Origin: Trinickia diaoshuihuensis
GTDB taxonomy: Bacteria; Pseudomonadota; Gammaproteobacteria; Burkholderiales; Burkholderiaceae
DNA: 64,000 bases
NCBI RefSeq assembly: GCF_003390925.1
Contig: NZ_QUBS01000014.1
Coordinates: 37,726 to 101,725, forward strand
Reading direction: 5' to 3'
The notes under the pieces are model-generated. The model was not told the origin of the DNA, did not search any database, and worked only from the letters and a program-made list of their open reading frames with translations. Made by a program: the position numbers and the translations under genes. This document shows positions 18,076 to 27,595 of this stretch, in pieces (positions within the stretch are counted from its first letter, which is position 1; every line of letters begins with the position of its first letter).

Positions 18076-18748
18076 GGTCTGGGCCATCCTTCGCTGAGAT
18101 TGCAATCTTCCGCCACAGATCTGTCAATACGAAATTCCTGCGAGTCCTGGGGTCGTAATAGTAGTGGTGGCCCACGACTCGCCATCGGTTGAAGAATGGA
18201 TTGGCGCCGGCTATGTTGTCAGTGCGCTCGACGATCTCCGCTGACCCTGCGCGAGCACTACACAGTAGCCCTCTGTTTTTTGTGAAAATTCTAAATTTAT
18301 CGTCGGTGAGTACGGATGGATCCAGTTGATCCCTAGCTAAGCCTGAATCCCTGGTTAGCTTTGAGAGCCAGCCGGCATAATTTCCTTGATGCCATTGGTA
18401 CACCGTATGGCGGGCCCCAAGATAATACTGAGTGCTGGTATAGTCAGTCGTAATAGATTCCAATATCCAGTACCTGTCTTTTTGCTGATGGTTAGGCAAA
18501 TCACGAACCCATGATGGTGCGCCGAGCAACGTAAAGAACGTCGCTGCGATTGTCTGGAGACCATTGGGAATCTGATCGAACCTGCACGCTCGACTGAAGG
18601 TGCCTAGCGCTTGTGCTTCAGAAAGAAATAGAAGGCAGGTGGAAAAAACGACAATTCTCGCTCGTTTGGATGGTCGTGCGTAGTTGGGCGCCACGCGTAA
18701 TACATCGGGCGATGGTCTTCGAGTAAGCACTGTTTCTAGAGTGATCAC
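17957..18748 (-). CDS. Secreted protein of unknown function, 3' end possibly frameshifted
   Basis: A 263-residue frame starting at a GTG with GGGAG seven bases upstream. Residues about 27-48 (basic lead, IVVFSTCLLFLSEAQA) look like a signal peptide after a longer than usual N-terminus. The middle is rich in Tyr, Trp and Arg, with no family I recognise. The last 40 residues overlap the lipoprotein gene and turn Arg/Cys-rich. A one-base shift upstream of the overlap would instead end the protein at a TGA overlapping the lipoprotein ATG (ATGA). The region is AT-richer than its surroundings, suggesting foreign origin. Confidence 0.6.
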   Translation of the reverse strand: MITLETVLTRRPSPDVLRVAPNYARPSKRARIVVFSTCLLFLSEAQALGTFSRACRFDQIPNGLQTIAATFFTLLGAPSWVRDLPNHQQKDRYWILESITTDYTSTQYYLGARHTVYQWHQGNYAGWLSKLTRDSGLARDQLDPSVLTDDKFRIFTKNRGLLCSARAGSAEIVERTDNIAGANPFFNRWRVVGHHYYYDPRTRRNFVLTDLWRKIAISAKDGPDHETRHFTLLTGMRCRMQLRRPTQCARPRFKRNGSGDGCR

Positions 18749-18868
18749 GGAGAGACTCCCTTTTTAACCGAGTCTCTAAACTAACGCCGAGCGAGCGTGA
18801 TGTTGTGTGAAGGGTGAAAAATCAGACTGATTCGGGCGGGATATTTATGCTGATCACGATCGGAGAAG

Positions 18869-19057
18869 TTATTTATCTTTCCTTGATTTCCATGAGTAAT
18901 TGAAAAATATTTCACCAAGGGCAACGCCAAATGCGCCTGCTATAAAATCAATAGACGACGGCGAAAGTGGTAATTTTGCTCTGTGCAAAAGAGTTTCGAT
19001 CGCTATTACGAACAACGTCATCATGGCTATTTTTGCAATTATATCGCTAGCGCTCAC
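18869..19057 (-). CDS. Small two-helix membrane protein
   Basis: A 62-residue frame with a GTG start preceded by AAAAGGAG at seven bases' spacing, which is strong support for translation. It has two hydrophobic stretches (about residues 6-23 and 36-54) and a very basic C-terminus (SWKSRKDK), consistent with a small inner-membrane protein. I do not recognise it; size and layout are holin-like, but nothing else around it is phage. It lies in the AT-rich patch between the lipoprotein pair and the dioxygenase. Confidence 0.6.
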   Translation of the reverse strand: MSASDIIAKIAMMTLFVIAIETLLHRAKLPLSPSSIDFIAGAFGVALGEIFFNYSWKSRKDK

Positions 19058-19331
19058 CTAGCTTCTCCTTTTGTCGCTTGGTCTCGTAATGCTCGCTGAG
19101 ATTGTTGATTTAATTCCGGAGGGCATCAAGTTTACGACATTCGGATTGGATCATGGCCATATTTGTTTGGCAAGGCGGTGTGAGGTAATTTTCAAAAAAA
19201 TGGATATCGCATACGTGATCGACTGTTCGGCGATGCCCCGACGTCTTATGTCGATTTTTGAACCCTGCTGCTATTGCCCTAACGGCAATCTAACGGGCTC
19301 ACTTGTTGACAAGAACGGATAACGAAATCAA
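19058..19331. other. AT-rich intergenic patch at the right edge of the accessory block
   Basis: These bases are clearly lower in GC than the core genome. An 83-codon frame on the plus strand (19071-19322, TTG start) lacks a ribosome site and was not called. No att-like repeat or tRNA is visible. Confidence 0.4.
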
Positions 19332-20111
19332 TCAAAAAAACACATAATTCGTCATCGCCAACGCCTTTTGAAACGTCCCGAGCGACTGGATGTCGAGCGT
19401 GTAGTCGTCGCTGGCCGCCCCGAGCGCGGCGAACACCGGCAGCAAGTGCTCGTCAGTCGGATGCATCAAAGCCGCGTGCGGCGCGCGCAACCGATAGTCG
19501 AGCAGCGCTTGAACATCACGCTCGGCCAGCCGCGATTCAAACCAATCGGTGAATTGCGCGACGCGCGGATCCGCATCGCCCGGCTTCGCGCCGAAATCGG
19601 CCGCTCGCAGGTTATGCGTGATCTGACCGGAGCCGACGATCAGCACACCATCGTCCGCCAGCGGCCGAAGCGCTCGGCCCACTGCATAGTGGTGCGCCGG
19701 ATCGCGGTGCGGCTGAATCGACAACTGCGCGACGGGGATGTCGGCTTCCGGATACATCAACAAAAGCGGCACCCAAGCGCCGTGATCGAGCCCATGCGGC
19801 TGAGTTTGCGCGGCGATACCGGCCGCATCGAGCAGTGCCGCCGCTTGTCGCGCCACATCGGGCGCGCCTGGCGCGCGGTATTGCAACTCATACAGGGCGC
19901 GCGGAAAGCCGTAAAAATCGTGGATCGTTTCAGGTGCCTCGGCCGTGCTGGCGACCGGAATGTTCGTGCCCCAATGGGCCGAAAGGACCAAGATCGAACG
20001 GGGGCGCGGCAACCGGGCGCCGAGCGTGGCGAATTCGCCCGACGGCATCGACGGATCGATCGGCAACGTGGGCGCACCGTGGGATAAGAACAGGGAAGGC
20101 AAGCGTGACAT
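19332..20111 (-). CDS. ygiD: Extradiol ring-cleavage dioxygenase, YgiD/DODA family
   Basis: A 259-residue non-heme, metal-dependent LigB-type dioxygenase. Conserved histidines sit in SHGAPTLP (residues 10-17), SAHWGT (about 44-49), HGLDHGAWVPL (about 106-116) and HPTDEHLLP (about 216-224), covering the metal site and the catalytic region. E. coli YgiD opens the ring of L-DOPA, and plant relatives make betalamic acid; the natural bacterial substrate is unclear. It follows ubiX on the same strand after a 144-base gap, so cotranscription is possible but not certain. Confidence 0.88.
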   Translation of the reverse strand: MSRLPSLFLSHGAPTLPIDPSMPSGEFATLGARLPRPRSILVLSAHWGTNIPVASTAEAPETIHDFYGFPRALYELQYRAPGAPDVARQAAALLDAAGIAAQTQPHGLDHGAWVPLLLMYPEADIPVAQLSIQPHRDPAHHYAVGRALRPLADDGVLIVGSGQITHNLRAADFGAKPGDADPRVAQFTDWFESRLAERDVQALLDYRLRAPHAALMHPTDEHLLPVFAALGAASDDYTLDIQSLGTFQKALAMTNYVFF

Positions 20112-20255
20112 GGGATAACGGCGCGCAAGCGCGGCCGGCGATCAGTAGTGGGTCTTGACGCGACTATATGCCCCCGGGCGGCGCCGGGAAACCTGCTTTC
20201 GCGAAACGAACCGTATCGCGCCAGTTACGGATCGAAGCGCCCTCGGGACAGCGGC

Positions 20256-20852
20256 TTACGCGTCCCCGCGCAGACCGGTCCAGGCCGTGGCCCGTGCCGG
20301 ACCGAGCGCGAACATATCGAGCACGCGCGCCACCGTATCGTCGACCATCTCGTCGATCGACGAGGGCCGGTTGTAAAAGGCGGGCAGCGGCGGGAAGATG
20401 ACGCCGCCCATCTCGGTCACGGCCGTCATGTTGCGCAGATGCGCGAGGTTCAGCGGCGTTTCGCGGGCAAGCAGCACGAGACGCCGACGCTCCTTGAGCG
20501 TAACGTCCGCGGCGCGCGCGATGAGGTTATCCGAGAGACCATGGGCGATGCTCGCCAGCGTCTTCATCGAACACGGCGCGACGATCATGCCGTCGGTGGC
20601 AAACGAGCCCGACGCAATGCTCGCGCCGACCTCGCGCACGCTATGGGCGACGTCGGCTAGCGCATGGACGTCGTCCTTCGTCAATCCGAGTTCGTGCTGA
20701 AGATTGAGCCAGCCGGCGCCGGAAACGACGAGATGCGTCTCCAGCCCTTCGATGCGCCGCATCGTTTCGAGCAGGCGTACGCCATAAATGGCGCCGGTGG
20801 CGCCCGTGATCGCAACGATCAACCGGCGCGGCGCGGCACTGGGGAGCGGCAT
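20256..20852 (-). CDS. ubiX: Flavin prenyltransferase UbiX
   Basis: A 198-residue flavoprotein that joins dimethylallyl phosphate to FMN to make prenylated FMN, the cofactor of UbiD-type decarboxylases in ubiquinone synthesis. Visible signatures are VAITGATGAIYGVRLLE at the N-terminus, SGSFATDGMIVAPCSMKTLA around residues 80-100, and LLARETPLN near residue 128. Length and motif order are normal. It is part of the hemA-prfA-prmC-grxD-ubiX direction of transcription. Confidence 0.95.
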   Translation of the reverse strand: MPLPSAAPRRLIVAITGATGAIYGVRLLETMRRIEGLETHLVVSGAGWLNLQHELGLTKDDVHALADVAHSVREVGASIASGSFATDGMIVAPCSMKTLASIAHGLSDNLIARAADVTLKERRRLVLLARETPLNLAHLRNMTAVTEMGGVIFPPLPAFYNRPSSIDEMVDDTVARVLDMFALGPARATAWTGLRGDA

Positions 20853-20961
20853 GGCTAAAGCGAGGAGAAAGCGAGGCGGCCGGCACTCGTCGCGCCGGCC
20901 AAGGTGCGCGGTTGGCAGGCTTGGAGCGAGCGCATCAACGCGCTCGAGCCGCTCATGCCAC

Positions 20962-21273
20962 TCACGCCGCGGCGAACAACTGCTGCAGCTCGCCCGACTG
21001 ATACATCTCCATCATGATGTCCGAGCCGCCGACGAATTCGCCCTTCACATAGAGTTGCGGGATGGTCGGCCAGTTCGAGAACTCCTTGATGCCCTGCCGG
21101 ACTTCCTCGTCCTCCAGCACGTTGACCGTCTTGAACTGATCGACGCCGCACGCCTTCAGGATTTGGACGGCGCGGCCCGAGAAGCCGCACATCGGGAATT
21201 GCGCATTGCCCTTCATGAAGAGGACGACAGCGTTTTCGTCGATGATTTGCTTGATGCGTTGTTGCGTATCCAT
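20962..21273 (-). CDS. grxD: Monothiol glutaredoxin GrxD
   Basis: A 103-residue glutaredoxin with the CGFS active site at residues 29-32, which binds a bridging 2Fe-2S cluster with glutathione and passes it to apoproteins. The conserved [19 protein letters not shown] segment (cis-Pro and glutathione site) follows. I chose the ATG at 21273; the longer frame from 21315 adds residues not found in the family. It lies between the sensor kinase and ubiX. Confidence 0.95.
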   Translation of the reverse strand: MDTQQRIKQIIDENAVVLFMKGNAQFPMCGFSGRAVQILKACGVDQFKTVNVLEDEEVRQGIKEFSNWPTIPQLYVKGEFVGGSDIMMEMYQSGELQQLFAAA

Positions 21274-21350
21274 GACTGACCTTGGCTTAGCGCACAGGAA
21301 AATGTTAGGGGGCAATGATAGCGGATTTCAGCCCGGCAAGCCGGGCGCGC

Positions 21351-23432
21351 CTATTGCGGCGCGGCGGGCGCGCCGCCGAGCATCCGGTTCAATTTATCGG
21401 CCAATTCGGCGTACGTAAAAGGCTTCGACAGCAACTGAATTCCGGCATCGAGCCGGCCGTGGTGCACGATCGCGTTGCGGGCGTAGCCCGTCGTGAACAG
21501 TACCGGCAATTCGGGGCGATTGGTCCGCACGGCGTCGGCGAGTTGGCGCCCGTTCATGCCGCCCGGGAGTCCCACGTCCGTAAACAGCAGCCGGATCTCG
21601 GGCCGCTCGCCGACGAGGCGCAAGGCGGTAGGGCCATCGGGCGCCACCACGACGCGGTAGCCGAGTTCGCGCAGCATATCGCTCGTCGCCGTCCGTACGT
21701 TTTCATCGTCCTCGACGACCAAAATCGTTTCGCCGGTGTGGCTCGCGGGCACGGGCCGGTGGTCGGGCTGCTCGTCGACGGTTACGTCGCCCGCAAGGCG
21801 AGGGAGGAAGAGCTTGACCGTCGTGCCTTCCCCGACCTCGCTGTAGATCCGCAGGTGCCCACCCGATTGCTTGACGAAACCGTAGACCTGGCTGAGCCCC
21901 AGCCCCGTGCCATGGCCCACTTCCTTCGTCGTGAAGAACGGCTCCATGGCTCGTTCGAGCACGTCCTTCGTCATGCCCGAGCCGGTGTCGCTGACCGCAA
22001 TCATCGCGTATTGCCCCGCGTCGAGCCCCTCGAAGCGCGAAACATACGATTCGTCGAGCGTGCAATTGGCCGTTTCGATCGTCAGCTTGCCGCCGGCCGG
22101 CATCGCATCGCGCGCATTGACGGCCAAGTTCAGCAATGCGCTTTCGAGTTGGTTCGCATCCACCAATACACGCCAAAGCTCGGCGCCATTGACCGTTTCG
22201 ATCGCGATGGATTCGCCGAGCGTGCGGCGAAGCAGCTCGGACATCCCGGCAACGAGCTTGTCTACGTCGGTCGGCTTCGCGTCGAGCGTTTGGCGGCGCG
22301 AAAACGCGAGCAAACGCCGCGTCAGATTCGCGGCGCGGTCCGCCCCGCGCAGCGCGTTCTCGACGAAGCGCGACATATCCACCGCCTGCTGCGTCTGCCC
22401 CAAGCTCGCCATGCGCCGCTGGAGCCCTTCGAGGCTGCCGATGACGACTTGCAGCAAGTTGTTGAAATCGTGCGCGATACCGCCCGTCAACTGGCCGATC
22501 GCTTCCATCTTCTGAGATTGCCGAAGCTGCGCTTCGACATTGCGCTTTTCGGTCAAATCGCGCGTGACCTTCGCAAAGCCGATGACTTCACCTTCGGCGC
22601 CCATGATCGCGTCGACCAGCACGTTGGCCCAGAAATGCGTGCCGTCCTTGCGCACCCGCCAGCCTTCGCCTTCGAACTTACCGGTGCTCGCGGCGCGCGC
22701 GAGCACCGCGCTCGGCACGCCGTTACGCCGGTCTTCGTCCGTATAAAAACGCGAGAAGTGCTGGCCGATGATTTCATCGGCTTGATAGCCTTTGATCCGT
22801 TGCGCGCCCAAGTTCCAACTGGTGACATAGCCGTCGCGGTCGAGCATGAAGATCGCATAGTCGACGACGCTATCCACGAGCAAGCGAAACCGCTGTTCGC
22901 TTTCCTGCAGGCGAGCCGACGCCTCGTGGCCGCGATGCGCTTCGGCCCGGCTCGCAACGAGCGCCGCTTCGTCGCTGCGCTGCTGCGTCGCTTCGCGTGC
23001 TTCCACGAGAACGAACGCGACGCGTCCGGCGTCGTCGCGAACCGGGCGCAGCGTCGAAGCGAGGATGAGCGCGGGCGCGCCCTGTGTCGCGGGCGCCACG
23101 GGCAGATCGAGCGGCACGGTCTCACCGGCGGCAGCGTGCGCGATGGCTTGGGTCAGCGCTTCACGTGCGTGGTTATGCCCCGCCGCATAGGGGAATGCGG
23201 CGGCCAGCGGCCGGCCGATCAGTTCGCTTTGCGGCGGCAAAAACGTGGCGCGGCCGTGATCGTTGCAATCGATCACCTTGCCCGACGTATCGAGCAGGGC
23301 GACAAATGCGGAGATCTCGTTGACGATAATGTGAGCGAGCTTGTTTCGCGTAAGCTCAGCCGGCTCGTCCGGGTGAAGCTCAGTACCGCGAACGGTCACA
23401 TGTTCGCCGATATACGGCAAGGGACACTTCAC
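21351..23432 (-). CDS. Hybrid sensor histidine kinase with two PAS domains and a receiver
   Basis: A 693-residue cytoplasmic protein with no membrane segments. The order is PAS (about 30-150), PAS (about 178-305), dimerisation/phosphoacceptor domain with the H-box GGIAHDFNN near residue 335, and an ATPase domain (NLAVNARDAM N-box, DTGSGM G1, GTGLGLSQVYG G2). A receiver follows near 572-690 with VVEDDE, phosphoacceptor Asp in FTDVG, and the Lys in LLSKPF. The start is a GTG with CGGAG six bases upstream. No dedicated response regulator is adjacent. Its position inside a conserved housekeeping block is unusual. Confidence 0.9.
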   Translation of the reverse strand: MKCPLPYIGEHVTVRGTELHPDEPAELTRNKLAHIIVNEISAFVALLDTSGKVIDCNDHGRATFLPPQSELIGRPLAAAFPYAAGHNHAREALTQAIAHAAAGETVPLDLPVAPATQGAPALILASTLRPVRDDAGRVAFVLVEAREATQQRSDEAALVASRAEAHRGHEASARLQESEQRFRLLVDSVVDYAIFMLDRDGYVTSWNLGAQRIKGYQADEIIGQHFSRFYTDEDRRNGVPSAVLARAASTGKFEGEGWRVRKDGTHFWANVLVDAIMGAEGEVIGFAKVTRDLTEKRNVEAQLRQSQKMEAIGQLTGGIAHDFNNLLQVVIGSLEGLQRRMASLGQTQQAVDMSRFVENALRGADRAANLTRRLLAFSRRQTLDAKPTDVDKLVAGMSELLRRTLGESIAIETVNGAELWRVLVDANQLESALLNLAVNARDAMPAGGKLTIETANCTLDESYVSRFEGLDAGQYAMIAVSDTGSGMTKDVLERAMEPFFTTKEVGHGTGLGLSQVYGFVKQSGGHLRIYSEVGEGTTVKLFLPRLAGDVTVDEQPDHRPVPASHTGETILVVEDDENVRTATSDMLRELGYRVVVAPDGPTALRLVGERPEIRLLFTDVGLPGGMNGRQLADAVRTNRPELPVLFTTGYARNAIVHHGRLDAGIQLLSKPFTYAELADKLNRMLGGAPAAPQ

Positions 23433-23598
23433 CGTGGGCTCCGCTTGAAATTCGGTTTAGACGCGTCCGCGGTAAGTCCGTCGCCCGCGCGCGAGCAAAG
23501 ATAAATCATACCAGCGTGGACGATGCATCAATTCATCTTAGGTGGCGATAGCGGGCTTTGGAATGCACGGCTCGCAAAATGGGACGCCGCGGTTCCCG

Positions 23599-24489
23599 TC
23601 AAACGCGCCTTCCACCCGTCGTACGTTCGATCCCGGCCAAATCTTGGAGCGATCGAACGTCCGCGAACCCGGCGGCGGCGAACAAAGCTCGCACCTCGGC
23701 GGCTTGATCGTAGCCATGCTCGATCCATAAAGAAGCACCATTAGCTAAAAACGGGCCCGATCCCGTCACAATGGCGCGAATTGCTGTTAATCCGTCCGAT
23801 TCGTCCGTCAGTGCGCCTCGGGGCTCGAAGCGCAGGTCGCCTTCGTCGAGATGCGGGTCGCCCGACGCGATGTAAGGCGGGTTGCTGACGATCAGATCGA
23901 ATTCGAGGAGGGCCGGCACGGACGCACGGGCGGATGATGGACCGGCATCGAAGGCACCATACCAATCGCCTTGCAACCATGCGATCGAGCCGCCGGGTCG
24001 GCGCGGATCGAGCAGCCTTGCGGCGTTGCGCGCGGCAACGGCGATGGCGGCCGCACTGCGATCGACGGCCCATACGCGCGCATCGGGTCTCGCCGATGCG
24101 ATCGCCACCGCGATCGCACCGCTGCCGGTGCCGAGATCGAGCACGCGCGCACGCGGTACCGATCCGATCGCCGCGAGCGCCGTTTCCACGAGCAATTCGG
24201 TTTCCGGACGCGGGATCAGGACATCGGGCGTGACCTCGAAGTCGAGGCCATAGAACTCGCGCACGCCGACGATCTGTGCGATGGGTTCACCCGCGACTCG
24301 TCTGGCTTCCAGCGAGCGGAACGCATCCACGGCGTTCGGATCGAGCGGTTCGTCGTTGCGCGTAATGAGCTCGGTGCGCCGCCAGCCGAGCGCATGCGCG
24401 AGCAGGACGCGCGCGTCGAGCGTCTCGAGCGGCGTGGCGCGCAGCAACGCGCTGACGGTGATCGCAGGCGGCAAGGAGCCGGAGGTCAT
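23599..24489 (-). CDS. prmC: Release-factor glutamine methyltransferase PrmC
   Basis: A 296-residue enzyme that N5-methylates the Gln of the GGQ motif in peptide-chain release factors. It has the N-terminal helical domain, the IPRPETELLVE segment, the SAM loop VLDLGTGSGAIAVA and the catalytic NPPYI motif, all in the usual order. It starts nine bases after the stop of prfA, which encodes its own substrate RF1, so the two are surely cotranscribed. Confidence 0.95.
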   Translation of the reverse strand: MTSGSLPPAITVSALLRATPLETLDARVLLAHALGWRRTELITRNDEPLDPNAVDAFRSLEARRVAGEPIAQIVGVREFYGLDFEVTPDVLIPRPETELLVETALAAIGSVPRARVLDLGTGSGAIAVAIASARPDARVWAVDRSAAAIAVAARNAARLLDPRRPGGSIAWLQGDWYGAFDAGPSSARASVPALLEFDLIVSNPPYIASGDPHLDEGDLRFEPRGALTDESDGLTAIRAIVTGSGPFLANGASLWIEHGYDQAAEVRALFAAAGFADVRSLQDLAGIERTTGGRRV

Positions 24490-24498
24490 GGCGCGGCT

Positions 24499-25581
24499 TC
24501 AGTCCGCGTCGCCGAGCGAGGCGAGCAGTTCGGCTTGATGCTCGCTGACGAGCGCGGCGATCAATTCGTCGAGATCGCCGTCCATGATCGCGTCGAGCTT
24601 GTATAGCGTCAGATTGATCCGGTGATCGGTCAATCGCCCTTGCGGGAAGTTATAGGTGCGAATGCGCTCGGAGCGATCGCCCGAGCCGACCAAGCTCTTG
24701 CGCGTGGCCGCTTCCTTGGCATGTTGCTCTTGATACTGTTTGTCCTTGATGCGGGCCGCCAGCACCTTCAGCGCCCGGTCCTTGTTCTTGTGCTGCGAGC
24801 GATCGTCCTGGCATTCGACGACGATTCCCGTGGGCAAGTGCGTCACGCGCACGGCCGAATCGGTCTTGTTGATGTGCTGACCGCCGGCGCCCGACGCGCG
24901 GAAGGTGTCGATGCGCAGATCGGCCGGATTGATTTCGACTTCGCCGATCTCGTCGGCTTCCGGCATGACGGCCACGGTACAGGCCGAGGTGTGAATCCGG
25001 CCTTGCGTTTCGGTGGCCGGCACGCGCTGCACGCGGTGTCCGCCCGATTCGAATTTGAGTCTCGAATAGGCGCCTTGGCCGGCGATGCGCACGATCACTT
25101 CCTTGTAGCCGCCGAGGTCGGACACGCTCTCCGACATCATCTCGACCTGCCAGCGCTGCCGTTCGGCATAGCGCAGGTACATCCGCAGCAAGTCCCCGGC
25201 GAATAGCGCCGATTCGTCGCCGCCCGTGCCGGCCCGGATTTCGAGGAAGATGTTCCGTTCGTCGTTGGGATCCTTCGGCAGCAGCATCTTGCGCAGGTCG
25301 TCCTCGAGCTGCGTCATGCGGTCGCGAGCGGTGCGCACTTCTTCTTCGGCGAATTCGCGCATCGAGGCATCGGCGAGCAACTCTTGGGCGGTGGCCGCGT
25401 CGAGCCGGGCCTGTCGCCACAGCGCGTAGTGCTCGACCACGGGACCGATTTCGGCGTGTTCGCGCGTGAGCTTGCGGTATTGCTCGAGTTTGGCCGTCAC
25501 GTCGGCGCGGCTCAGAAGGTCGTTTAGTTCGGCCAGCCGCGTCGTCAACTGGTCGAGCTTGTGTTGCATGCTCGTTTTCAT
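24499..25581 (-). CDS. prfA: Peptide chain release factor 1
   Basis: A 360-residue class I release factor that reads UAG and UAA. The GGQ catalytic motif appears in [15 protein letters not shown], and the codon-reading PxT-type region lies upstream, before the tRNA-mimic domain. Start and length match the E. coli protein (MKxS...KL). It sits between hemA and prmC in the conserved arrangement. Confidence 0.97.
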   Translation of the reverse strand: MKTSMQHKLDQLTTRLAELNDLLSRADVTAKLEQYRKLTREHAEIGPVVEHYALWRQARLDAATAQELLADASMREFAEEEVRTARDRMTQLEDDLRKMLLPKDPNDERNIFLEIRAGTGGDESALFAGDLLRMYLRYAERQRWQVEMMSESVSDLGGYKEVIVRIAGQGAYSRLKFESGGHRVQRVPATETQGRIHTSACTVAVMPEADEIGEVEINPADLRIDTFRASGAGGQHINKTDSAVRVTHLPTGIVVECQDDRSQHKNKDRALKVLAARIKDKQYQEQHAKEAATRKSLVGSGDRSERIRTYNFPQGRLTDHRINLTLYKLDAIMDGDLDELIAALVSEHQAELLASLGDAD

Positions 25582-25659
25582 GTGCGGAGCGAGGCTCCCC
25601 GGAAAGAAGTGGAAAGGCGGACTTGAGGGCGCCGGACGCGCCCGAGCGGGGGAGGGCCG

Positions 25660-26955
25660 CTAATGTTCCGACGAATCGGGGCGTTTCGCGTGGCCGTAGA
25701 AACCGCCCAGCAGCTCCACGAGCGTCGCCCGCTCGCCGCTCGTCGCGCGGTTCAGCGCATGCGTGGGGCCGTGAATCAGCTTGTTCGTCAGCGATTGCGA
25801 CAGCGCCTCGAGGACGGCGGCCGGATCGTCGCCGCGCGAGAGCATCTTCATCGCGCGCTCGAGCTCGGCTCGGCGCAAGAGATCCGCCTGCGTATGCATA
25901 TGACGGATCACGGGAACGACGCTGCGTGCATCGAGCCATTGCATGAAGCTTTGCACGCGCGTCTCGATGATGGCCTCGGCCTGCGCGACGGCGGCTTGCC
26001 GCGAGGCATTGCCTTCGCGGACGATCGCGCCCAGATCGTCGACCGTGTAAAGGAAGACGTCTTGCAACTGGGCCACTTCGGGCTCGATGTCGCGCGGCAC
26101 GGCTAAATCGACCATGAAGATCGGGCGGCGGCGCCGCGCCTTCACCGCGCGCTCGACGGCGCCGAGGCCGATGATCGGCAGGGTCGATGCCGTGCACGAA
26201 ACGATGATGTCGAACTCGTGCATGCGGGCGGGAAGATCGGCCAGCGGCATCGCATGACCGCCCAGACGTTCGGCGAGCTTGGCGCCGCGCTCCATCGTCC
26301 GATTGGCCACGACCAGTTCACGCGGGTCTTGCGCGGCGAAATGCGTCGCGCAAAGTTCGATCATCTCGCCGGCGCCGATGAAGAGCACGCGCTGGCTCGA
26401 AATCTTGTCGAAGATGCGCTGGGCCAGGCGCACGGCGGCGGCGGCCATCGATACCGATTGCGCGCCGACCGCCGTGTTGCCGCGCACTTCCTTGGCCACG
26501 GCGAACGTGCGCTGAAAAAGCTGGTTCAGGTAGGTGCCGAGCGCGCCCGCTTCGGATGCCGAGCGCACGGCGTTCTTCATCTGCCCGAGGATCTGCGTTT
26601 CGCCGAGCACCATCGAGTCGAGGCCCGAAGCGACGCGGAAGGCGTGCCGGACCGCTTCCGACTGCGGCAGGGCGTAGACGTGGGGTGCGAGCTCGTCCAC
26701 CGAGAGGCCGTGGTAGTTCGACAGCCATTGCAGCGCGGCCTCGCGAGCGGCGCGGTCGTCGGTGGCGCAGTACAGCTCGGTGCGATTGCAGGTGGACAGA
26801 ATTGCGGCTTCCGGGGAGGCGAGCGACGAGCGCGTGCGCCACAGCCCTTGGAAGGCGTCGAGCGCCGGTTTCAATTGCTCGAGCGGAAACGCCACGCGCT
26901 CGCGCAATGCAACAGGCGCTGTGTGGTGATTGATTCCGATCGTGAGCAGTTGCAT
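25660..26955 (-). CDS. hemA: Glutamyl-tRNA reductase
   Basis: A 431-residue NADPH enzyme that reduces glutamyl-tRNA to glutamate-1-semialdehyde, the first step of C5 tetrapyrrole synthesis. The N-terminus [16 protein letters not shown], the catalytic Cys in [26 protein letters not shown], and the NADPH loop FIGAGEMIE are all present. The ATG at 26955 begins the conserved [11 protein letters not shown]; the frame's further opening to 27510 is not part of the protein. It is the first gene of the hemA-prfA-prmC block. Confidence 0.97.
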   Translation of the reverse strand: MQLLTIGINHHTAPVALRERVAFPLEQLKPALDAFQGLWRTRSSLASPEAAILSTCNRTELYCATDDRAAREAALQWLSNYHGLSVDELAPHVYALPQSEAVRHAFRVASGLDSMVLGETQILGQMKNAVRSASEAGALGTYLNQLFQRTFAVAKEVRGNTAVGAQSVSMAAAAVRLAQRIFDKISSQRVLFIGAGEMIELCATHFAAQDPRELVVANRTMERGAKLAERLGGHAMPLADLPARMHEFDIIVSCTASTLPIIGLGAVERAVKARRRRPIFMVDLAVPRDIEPEVAQLQDVFLYTVDDLGAIVREGNASRQAAVAQAEAIIETRVQSFMQWLDARSVVPVIRHMHTQADLLRRAELERAMKMLSRGDDPAAVLEALSQSLTNKLIHGPTHALNRATSGERATLVELLGGFYGHAKRPDSSEH

Positions 26956-27253
26956 ACGTGGGGTGCCATGTCCGCCCTCGATAGTGGGGCGGCGCTGATA
27001 TTTCAGCCGGTTATTATAGCGGGTCCGCTTCGAGGCTCGCTGAGCTAGCGCAAACCGGCGCCTGCTCAGGGACCAGCCCAGGCAGGCCGCGCGCACGGGT
27101 TGCGCCGTGCGGCCGGCGCCCCTACACTCGGCCGCTTCGCCCCGTGGGGCGGGCATGGGCGGCCGGGCGCCGGCACTTGGGATATCTGGCCCCAATAGCC
27201 GGTAGGCGTTCTCGCCTCGGATCTCCTTAAATAGACACAATAAGAGACGCACC

Positions 27254-27325
27254 ATGCAACTTGGCAGTATTGCCCGGGGCCTCGCCCCCGATCTCGACGC
27301 GATCGCCGGCGTGGGCCAGCGCTGA
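27254..27325 (+). CDS. Possible 23-codon leader ORF coupled to the next gene
   Basis: A short frame starts with ATG at 27254 and ends with TGA at 27323-27325; the last A of that stop is the first base of the next gene's ATG (TGATG). The ribosome site is weak (AGAGACGCACC). The stop-start overlap suggests translational coupling, but the peptide could equally be non-functional. Confidence 0.35.
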   Translation: MQLGSIARGLAPDLDAIAGVGQR

Positions 27326-27579
27326 TGGGCTGGCCTGGAACCATTGTCTTGGGACTCGCCGTCGGCTTGGCCGGATGGTGGCTGCATCCGCTGCGCCGCG
27401 CGAGCCGCGCCGGTCTCATCCTCGCTTGGGTCGCGGGCATCTTGGCTGCCGCGGCCGCCAAGATGCTGGGCGACATCTCGGGTCTTTTCCATGACGGCGA
27501 GACGCTCCAATGGCCGGTATGCACCGGGTTTGCGCTCGTTGCCGTGGCTATGACGGTGGCGCTCAAGTCTCGCCGATGA
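27325..27579 (+). CDS. Small integral membrane protein
   Basis: An 84-residue protein with three likely transmembrane segments (about 6-20, 30-46 and 64-80). Glycine-rich helices and a GLAGWWL segment loosely recall the GlsB/YeaQ/transglycosylase-associated group, but the match is weak. It lies 16 bases before the aminopeptidase gene, so the two may form an operon. No function is assigned. Confidence 0.6.
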   Translation: MGWPGTIVLGLAVGLAGWWLHPLRRASRAGLILAWVAGILAAAAAKMLGDISGLFHDGETLQWPVCTGFALVAVAMTVALKSRR

Positions 27580-27595
27580 ACTCAGGTATTTTTTG

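Noticed and set aside
19071..19322. 83-codon plus-strand frame with TTG start
   Set aside because: No ribosome site and no recognisable feature; it lies in AT-rich spacer DNA.
21315..23504. A 729-codon frame on the plus strand
   Set aside because: It is the shadow of the hybrid sensor kinase on the other strand; composition is Arg/His-rich and has no domain.
26956..27510. N-terminal extension of the hemA frame
   Set aside because: The conserved hemA N-terminus begins at 26955; the extension has no protein-like features and overlaps the opposite-strand small membrane protein gene.
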